DNA of 64,000 nucleotides, from the NCBI GenBank assembly GCA_947652115.1, contig OX393567.1:20216568-20280567 (forward strand), in the 5' to 3' direction. A model generated the notes under the pieces. It was not told where the DNA came from and searched no databases. It worked only from the letters and a program-made list of their open reading frames with translations. This DNA comes from Blastomussa wellsi (lineage: Eukaryota; Cnidaria; Anthozoa; Scleractinia; Plerogyridae). A program made the position numbers and the translations under genes. This document shows positions 61,401-64,000 of the stretch, piece after piece (positions within the stretch are counted from its first letter, which is position 1; the number at the start of each line of letters is the position of its first letter).

Positions 61401-61933
61401 TCCTCGGCATCACTGTAATTTAAAAGGAAAAATAAAATATAAAATCGTATTTCTTCAGAAAATAAAGAATACATAAATAGCAATCAAAACTTGCTTTTTG
61501 TACGTTATGCTAACCTGTCTTCCTCATCCATAGCTGAAGGATGCCCACCTTGTGCCATTTGTCCTTCAACCTTAAAGTAAAAATAATCACGTATCTAAAC
61601 TGTCTCGTCCATTTCTAAAAATATAGAACAGCGAGCGTTGTACTTCTGATCGATCCTGTTGATAAGACACAAAGTATACAAGTGGTGCTCAACAATGAGA
61701 ATGTAAAAATGTCAAATAAAAATTACCTAAATGTGTGATATTCTGATAGGAAATCCATTCGCAAGCATTGCGGTTACAAATAATGCTTTATGTCGGGACA
61801 ATTTGCCGCAAAATATATCGTGACGCTGCATATCAACATCATGAATGAATTTGATGGCTTCAAAAACGTTCCAGGCAGGGTGCGTCTAAAACTTCATGCA
61901 ATACGAACTCACCTCTCCCTTGGAGGCACATAC
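27927..61933 (-). CDS. HELZ2: Gene B: giant TPR-CCCH-helicase-RNB-helicase protein (HELZ/HELZ2-like)
   Basis: Phase-consistent exons 5' to 3': 61933-61913, 61570-61515, 61412-61379, 60994-60818, 60713-60677, 60098-59959, 59418-59356, 58834-58658, 57594-57558, 56699-56602, 55812-55684, 55141-55058, 54933-54885, 54397-54335, 54244-54155, 51914-50709, 50568-49375, 48927-48774, 48512-48323, 47442-47326, 46978-46407, 45547-45109, 44583-44270, 43945-43675, 43140-42700, 41602-41524, 40937-39696, 38761-36120, 36046-35823, 34674-34589, 34156-34025, 33531-33349, 32290-32004, 31769-31443, 31041-30805, 29873-29714, 28920-28753, 28027-27927 (stop 27929-27927). Total 12,021 nt, 4,006 codons. The first usable ATG is at 61558-61556; an earlier start outside the window is possible, and the 21-nt first exon is the least certain. 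Domains (approximate residues): TPR-like 38-280, disordered/Lys-rich 280-418, zinc modules 419-1218, CCCH-3 about 1268-1286, pre-helicase 1334-1709, helicase 1 1710-2180, RNB about 2640-3000, helicase 2 3476-3973. It probably binds, unwinds and degrades RNA. An annotator might split it near 53 kb, but the phases argue for one gene. Confidence 0.85.
28967..29270. mobile_element. Retroelement end with inverted repeat and hammerhead-like core
   Basis: ATAATTTGGTTTTATCAACT at the left is inverted at 29129-29168. The minus strand contains GAAGGGCTAACGCTCGAAAC followed by GTC. The right part (CTTCCCACCGACGCAGC...) is shared with 30,190-30,270. It resembles the repeat ends of Penelope-like elements. 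It lies in gene B intron 28921-29713. Confidence 0.45.
30105..30270 (+). mobile_element. Second copy of the hammerhead-like retroelement end
   Basis: Reads CGAC then GAAGGGCTAACGCTCGAAAC then GTCAGC, followed by TCATCAACCCAGTTGATAAA and the same CTTCCCACCGACGCAGC block as the 29 kb copy. It lies in gene B intron 29874-30804. Confidence 0.45.
32340..32805. mobile_element. 460-bp foldback element
   Basis: A near-symmetric inverted repeat centred at about 32,580 (GAGCCACCTTAATTTAAGGT). The outer arms carry TGGTTACCATAGCAATGTTA and its diverged complement near 32,757. It lies in gene B intron 32291-33348. Confidence 0.7.
34351..34453. mobile_element. Palindromic MITE of the CAATTAGACTAC family
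   Basis: Arms ACAATTAGACTACTTGCCCT...CTATGAGCGATAG and CTATTCGCTCATAG...GTAGTCTAATTGT. Relatives lie at 13,338-13,400, 47,757-47,850, 54,433-54,510 and 56,030-56,055. Confidence 0.7.
35823..38761 (-). other. Gene B RNB exoribonuclease domain, catalytic Asp set intact
   Basis: Exons 38761-36120 and 36046-35823. The signature TIDPPDSLDLDDAL retains all four metal-binding aspartates of RNase II-type enzymes. LPRELSEKVCSLLPN and YTHFTSPIRRYIDIAVHR follow, so 3'-5' exoribonuclease activity is expected from the family. After the RNB core comes a beta-rich segment (LGDLVCIRVPY) shared with gene A, then the link to helicase 2 (IHRTLPQR | RMYAALC). Confidence 0.9.
38953..39318 (-). mobile_element. 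MITE, family 1 copy in gene B
   Basis: Ends TTAAAGGGGCACTGTCATGC and GGCAGAGCCCCTTTAAA. The body matches the 9,841 copy reverse-complemented. It sits in the gene B-specific intron 38762-39695. Confidence 0.75.
41680..41735. repeat. Short inverted repeat
   Basis: TAGACCCTTTTCATAAATGG... and CATTTATGAAATGGGTCTA. A 56-bp hairpin just upstream of gene B exon 41602-41524. Confidence 0.7.
42091..42650. mobile_element. DNA element with TIRs and repeated AACCGTTAACCGTAAAA
   Basis: GAGGGTCTCAATGGGGT and ACCCCATTGAGACCCTC are inverted ends. Subterminal AACCGTTAACCGTAAAA repeats occur in opposite orientation logic at both ends. 560 bp, no coding capacity. It lies in gene B intron 41603-42699. Confidence 0.75.
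44935..45005 (+). repeat. SINE tail fragment
   Basis: Contains GATGAACTGGCATCCCATCC and GAAGAAATATTTCTAGTCAC, matching the 3' tail of the 45,611 SINE. The head and body are absent. It lies in gene B intron 44584-45108. Confidence 0.6.
45611..45870 (+). repeat. MIR/CORE-like tRNA-derived SINE
   Basis: A-box-like TGGCCTAATGGTTAGCACGC, then CTTGGGCAAGTCACTTCACT, the hallmark of MIR/CORE-type SINE bodies, then GGTATAAATGGGTACC and a tail with GGGGGAGTAGAAATAT. It lies in gene B intron 45548-46406. Confidence 0.75.
46289..46312 (+). repeat. G24 homopolymer
   Basis: Twenty-four G in a row in gene B intron 45548-46406, followed by CGGCTGCAGCCCC. It could form a G-quadruplex, and the exact length may be uncertain in the assembly. 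Confidence 0.85.
48253..48272 (+). repeat. C20 homopolymer (G20 on the gene B strand)
   Basis: Lies about 50 bp past the donor of exon 48512-48323, so the transcript would carry a G run near a 5' splice site. Confidence 0.85.
48323..48927 (-). other. Gene B third CCCH finger, split by an intron, plus charged helix
   Basis: Exon 48927-48774 ends with YRPSPPGVTNGSYRLCR and exon 48512-48323 begins CYTHERCRFGRGCLFAH. Spliced in phase 2, they give a CX8CX5CX3H finger, the same spacing as the finger in vertebrate HELZ, followed by a Glu/Lys-rich helix (EWQREYDRKEKEKLRKEI). The match of HELZ spacing only after splicing supports this junction. Confidence 0.82.
49375..51914 (-). other. Gene B tandem zinc modules ending in CCCH fingers 1 and 2
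   Basis: Two long exons (51914-50709 and 50568-49375), each with a Ser/Thr/Pro-rich disordered first part and a conserved last ~105 residues. That module starts IPDGVFVVCEHF / IPEGVFVVCDDF, has a C-x-x-C pair (TCKFCE / ACKGCE) and the block LKYAIW...W...RPYP, and ends in a CCCH finger of spacing CX8CX4CX3H (CRHFFTNRPCPKDPCTFPH; CAQYSATRQCLKTPCSFAH). Both exons finish with near-identical MW-x-x-x-REG just before a GTAAGT donor in phase 1, so they look like an exon duplication. CCCH fingers of this type usually bind single-stranded RNA. Confidence 0.85.
53065..53340 (-). other. Two possible untranslated first exons behind the internal promoter
   Basis: Segment 53340-53212 (5' limit uncertain) ends at a GTAAGT donor. 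Segment 53150-53065 has a TTTTCAG acceptor and a GTAAGT donor. Neither contains an ATG. The second would leave a phase that reads into a stop in exon 51914-50709, so they fit better as 5' UTR than as coding exons. Spliced to that exon, the first in-frame ATG would open MSLDDSDC, giving a protein without the TPR region. Confidence 0.3.
53355..53600 (-). promoter_or_regulatory. Candidate internal promoter in a gene B intron
   Basis: Lies in the 2.2 kb intron 51915-54154. On the minus strand there are two CCAAT boxes (about 53513-53545), an interferon-response-like GAAACTGAAC (53434-53443 as read on the plus strand), then TATAAAT (53384-53390). Two exon-like segments with GTAAGT donors follow at once. 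The base composition is less AT-rich than the flanks. This is pattern evidence only. Confidence 0.35.
53884..54019. repeat. Inverted repeat with ~50-bp arms
   Basis: TGCAATGTTTTCTCGTGGCA...TGACTTGATTTTTC is inverted as GAAAAATCAAGTCACTCGTG...GAAAACATTGCA. It lies in the same intron as the candidate promoter. Confidence 0.7.
54433..54510. mobile_element. CAATTAGACTAC-family MITE, truncated palindrome
   Basis: AACAATTAGACTATACGTGC with CGAGTTTTCTATGAGCGAAT, then the inverted ATCGCTCATAGAAAACGAGG. It lies in gene B intron 54398-54884, only about 35 bp from exon 54397. Confidence 0.65.
55560..55626 (-). repeat. Degraded tRNA-derived SINE head
   Basis: The minus strand reads GGTCTAATGGTTAGCACGTA, like the A box region of the 45,611 element, with a weak B-box-like region after it. 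Short and diverged. Confidence 0.4.
57445..57552. repeat. Inverted repeat beside exon 57594-57558
   Basis: CCTTAATCACACGGCGGCCA and ATGGCCGCCGTGTAATTAAG flank a ~55-bp loop. The right end is 6 bp from the exon's donor site, so it may affect splicing. Confidence 0.65.
57733..57965 (+). repeat. tRNA-derived SINE with conserved central domain
   Basis: The tRNA-like head has A box GGCGCAGTGGCGAGAGCACT and B box GGGTTCAATTCC. The body has GGTTCTCG..., CCAAGGGTTCTTCTCCGAGA and CTCCGGTTCTCCCTCCGCAA, a pattern common in metazoan SINEs. It lies in gene B intron 57595-58657. Confidence 0.7.
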
Positions 61934-62584
61934 CTGTTGCGTAAATGTTAAAAAAATAGGGGAATAATTACATCAATGGTGCATGTGAAATAAGTATTAT
62001 TTATAGGCTACTTGCTAAGTATTAATTTTATTTGGTGCATCTCTTAACAAGAACGATAGTTACATCAAGTTAGGCCAGTGCGACAGCAACATCATCATAA
62101 TAGGGTGGACTGCGCAGTTAATTGTTGTCAAATAGGCATGCAGTCTATAATGGCAATCTCGACCACAGTTCTTTGGCTTGCTTTCAATTGTGGATTGAAT
62201 TGTAACATTGATTCAGTGTAGAAATATAATAATACAAGGAAAGAAATTGCTATTGAGGCCGTTTTGAGAGAGTGCTGAAATACACCACGATAAACGTTTG
62301 ACGTGAGATACATTGGCGTCGATCCATAAAAGAGCAAATTGCAAGGACTCAGCCAGAGAATTGGAAAATCATCGGTATTGGGCTTGTTTATCTTTACTGT
62401 ACGAGGATAGAGAATATCCGGGGAGTTAGTGTTTTACCTTCGGTCGGAAAGATCGAATCCAATTCATGATGGTTCACCAAAGCAAGTTAAGTTGCCAATC
62501 TCCTAAATTGTCTTTGGATAAAATTTCAAATATGGAATCTTCTGATAAGAAACTGTTAATTAAAGTTCTGAAGCTCTGGTCGTC

Positions 62585-63014
62585 TTAAAAGCCTGGTTTA
62601 CGCTAGCGACGGAGTAAGAGTCGGAGTCGTAAGGGAATTTATAAGAACGCTTACGACCTAAGTGAAATCGAAAATCGGAGTCGTAAGCGGTGTCATAAGC
62701 ACGACGGCCGAATCGGAGTCGGAAGAATGAGAACGTTTCCATTTTCTTCCTTATGACTCGGCCGTCGCTTGCGATCTAGTGAAAACTGGATTGTCGGATT
62801 CGCAAGCAGAAACTGAAGAATGAACCAATTATAGTGCTAGTTTCAGGCACTCCGAGTACTTCCTTTCTGCTTGCGACTCCGACAATGTAGATCGTAAGCG
62901 ACGGTCGGTGCCGACTCAGTCATATAAATCGGAATTGGAACTCTGCTTCCGACTCCGTCGATAACGCTTTCGACTCCGACTCCGACTGCGTCGCTAGTGA
63001 AAACCAGGCTTTAA
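62585..63014. mobile_element. MITE rich in GTCGGAGTCGTAAG motifs
   Basis: TTAAAAGCCTGGTTTACGCT and AGTGAAAACCAGGCTTTAA are inverted ends. The inside is made of many CGACTCCGAC / GTCGGAGTCG units in both orientations. 430 bp. Confidence 0.75.
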
Positions 63015-63925
63015 CAAATGACAACGCTTGGGTGATCGAAACTTAAAATAATTAGTTCTACACTGAGCGTCCTAACACAGTCCTAACTGATCGATCGACA
63101 GTTGCACCATTCTGTTCTATGACCTACTATGGCACTCAATACACTTGCGAGAGCTCATGCATTCAAATTTGTGACAATGTGCGTTTATATTATCATTTGT
63201 TTAACTGAAGTTTGGAAGGTGACTTTACTGACTCATTGATTTACACACCTTAAAGAACCGAATAAGAACCTGGATAAAATAAAGTTTTTACCGGCTGTCG
63301 TTATATGCATCGACATGCGCAGGGTAATTCATTAGATATTTTGCACAAAACGATCCATGGAAAATAAACTTTATGGCGAGTGGCCGACTGGGTATAATTT
63401 TCTTGACATTAATTTTTACATGCAAGTGTCACTGTGCTGATTGCCTTACGGTGGATCGGATAAACACAGGACCAAAGTGTATACGTCAGCTTTATTACCC
63501 GATGAATCTGTATAATCTTGATACAGCTCTGACAAGCGTTAGTCTCTGAAAAGAAACTGCAATACTGCTGTTCAGTCGCTGCAATAGTATCATATCGTTA
63601 TTTTTTTCATTTGGCTATAACAAAATTTCATTTCATCCCCCGAATTTTAACGTTGGGCTTTCAGAGTTGACTAAACATATGCATAGTATAGGTTTAAAAA
63701 ATTACACTGTTTTCATCGCAGCCAGTAGACGAAACTCATTTGATTAAACTTGTGATTTAGTAAATACGTACTTGTAAGACAAAACGAACAATTTCGATCA
63801 GTGACTGTCTTTGCGACTTCGTACGAATTTCCTAATTCAAACATTAAATTTCTCAATTGTCGAAAACTAATAACATGCATGAACCTGGCAGAGAAAACGC
63901 AGACATAATAATTTAAAAGCGAATA

Positions 63926-63947
63926 TATATATATATATATATATATC
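63926..63947. repeat. (AT)n microsatellite
   Basis: An uninterrupted AT dinucleotide run in otherwise unremarkable AT-rich sequence near the right edge. Confidence 0.85.
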
Positions 63948-63966
63948 ATAATCAACATTTACTTAC

Positions 63967-64000
63967 CTTATTATAACACTGAAGTCTTCAATTTCGTTGT
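63967..64000 (-). other. Possible exon end at the right edge
   Basis: The minus strand reads into a strong GTAAGT donor at 63966. Only one frame is open, ending in phase 2 (EIEDFSVII). This phase does not fit the phase 0 start of the 21-nt exon at 61933, so it is a 5' UTR exon, part of another gene, or separated by an exon I did not find. Confidence 0.3.

Larger units (their letters stand above)
61934..63966. other. Region upstream of the first gene B exon found
   Basis: Contains the 62,585-63,014 MITE and AT-rich sequence. I could not identify a promoter or a further exon with a matching phase. The true transcription start of gene B is probably here or beyond the window. Confidence 0.5.

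Overview
The window looks like intron-rich, AT-rich animal nuclear DNA. Exons carry GT..AG borders, tRNA-derived SINEs, small foldback DNA transposons and Penelope-like fragments are common, and there are no operons. I infer a cnidarian, probably a stony coral or sea anemone. This rests on the protein families and repeat types and not on any database match.

Two genes fill the window and are paralogues of one family, the HELZ/HELZ2 helicase-exoribonucleases. Gene A (+ strand, about 2-18,641) enters from the left edge and can be followed through 14 exons to its stop. It reads pre-helicase region, UPF1-like SF1 helicase 1, RNB (RNase II/R) domain, acidic low-complexity stretch, SF1 helicase 2. 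Gene B (- strand, about 61,933 down to 27,927) can be followed through 38 exons whose phases all agree, giving a single open frame of about 4,006 codons. It reads TPR-like helices, Lys-rich linker, two copies of a zinc module ending in a CCCH finger, a third CCCH finger, HELZ-type pre-helicase region, helicase 1, RNB, helicase 2. Vertebrates divide these parts between HELZ (TPR-like, CCCH, one helicase) and HELZ2 (zinc fingers, helicase, RNB, helicase), so gene B has a composite architecture.

The genes point at each other tail to tail across a 9.3 kb spacer (18,642-27,926). The spacer holds foldback elements, a palindromic tRNA-SINE and three orphan exon-like segments. Gene B keeps all four RNB metal-binding aspartates, while gene A has alanine at one of them. 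Gene A lacks three introns that gene B has, and carries a Glu/Ala-rich expansion. Introns of both genes are littered with MITEs, including the same family in each gene, tandem tRNA-Thr-like SINEs, a MIR/CORE-like SINE and microsatellites. An intron of gene B contains a TATA box, CCAAT boxes, an interferon-response-like motif and two untranslated exon-like segments, which could form an internal promoter giving a TPR-less isoform.

Human HELZ2 is interferon-induced and has been reported as an RNB-family 3'-5' exoribonuclease. The pair is therefore a plausible invertebrate RNA-surveillance or antiviral locus; that function is inference.
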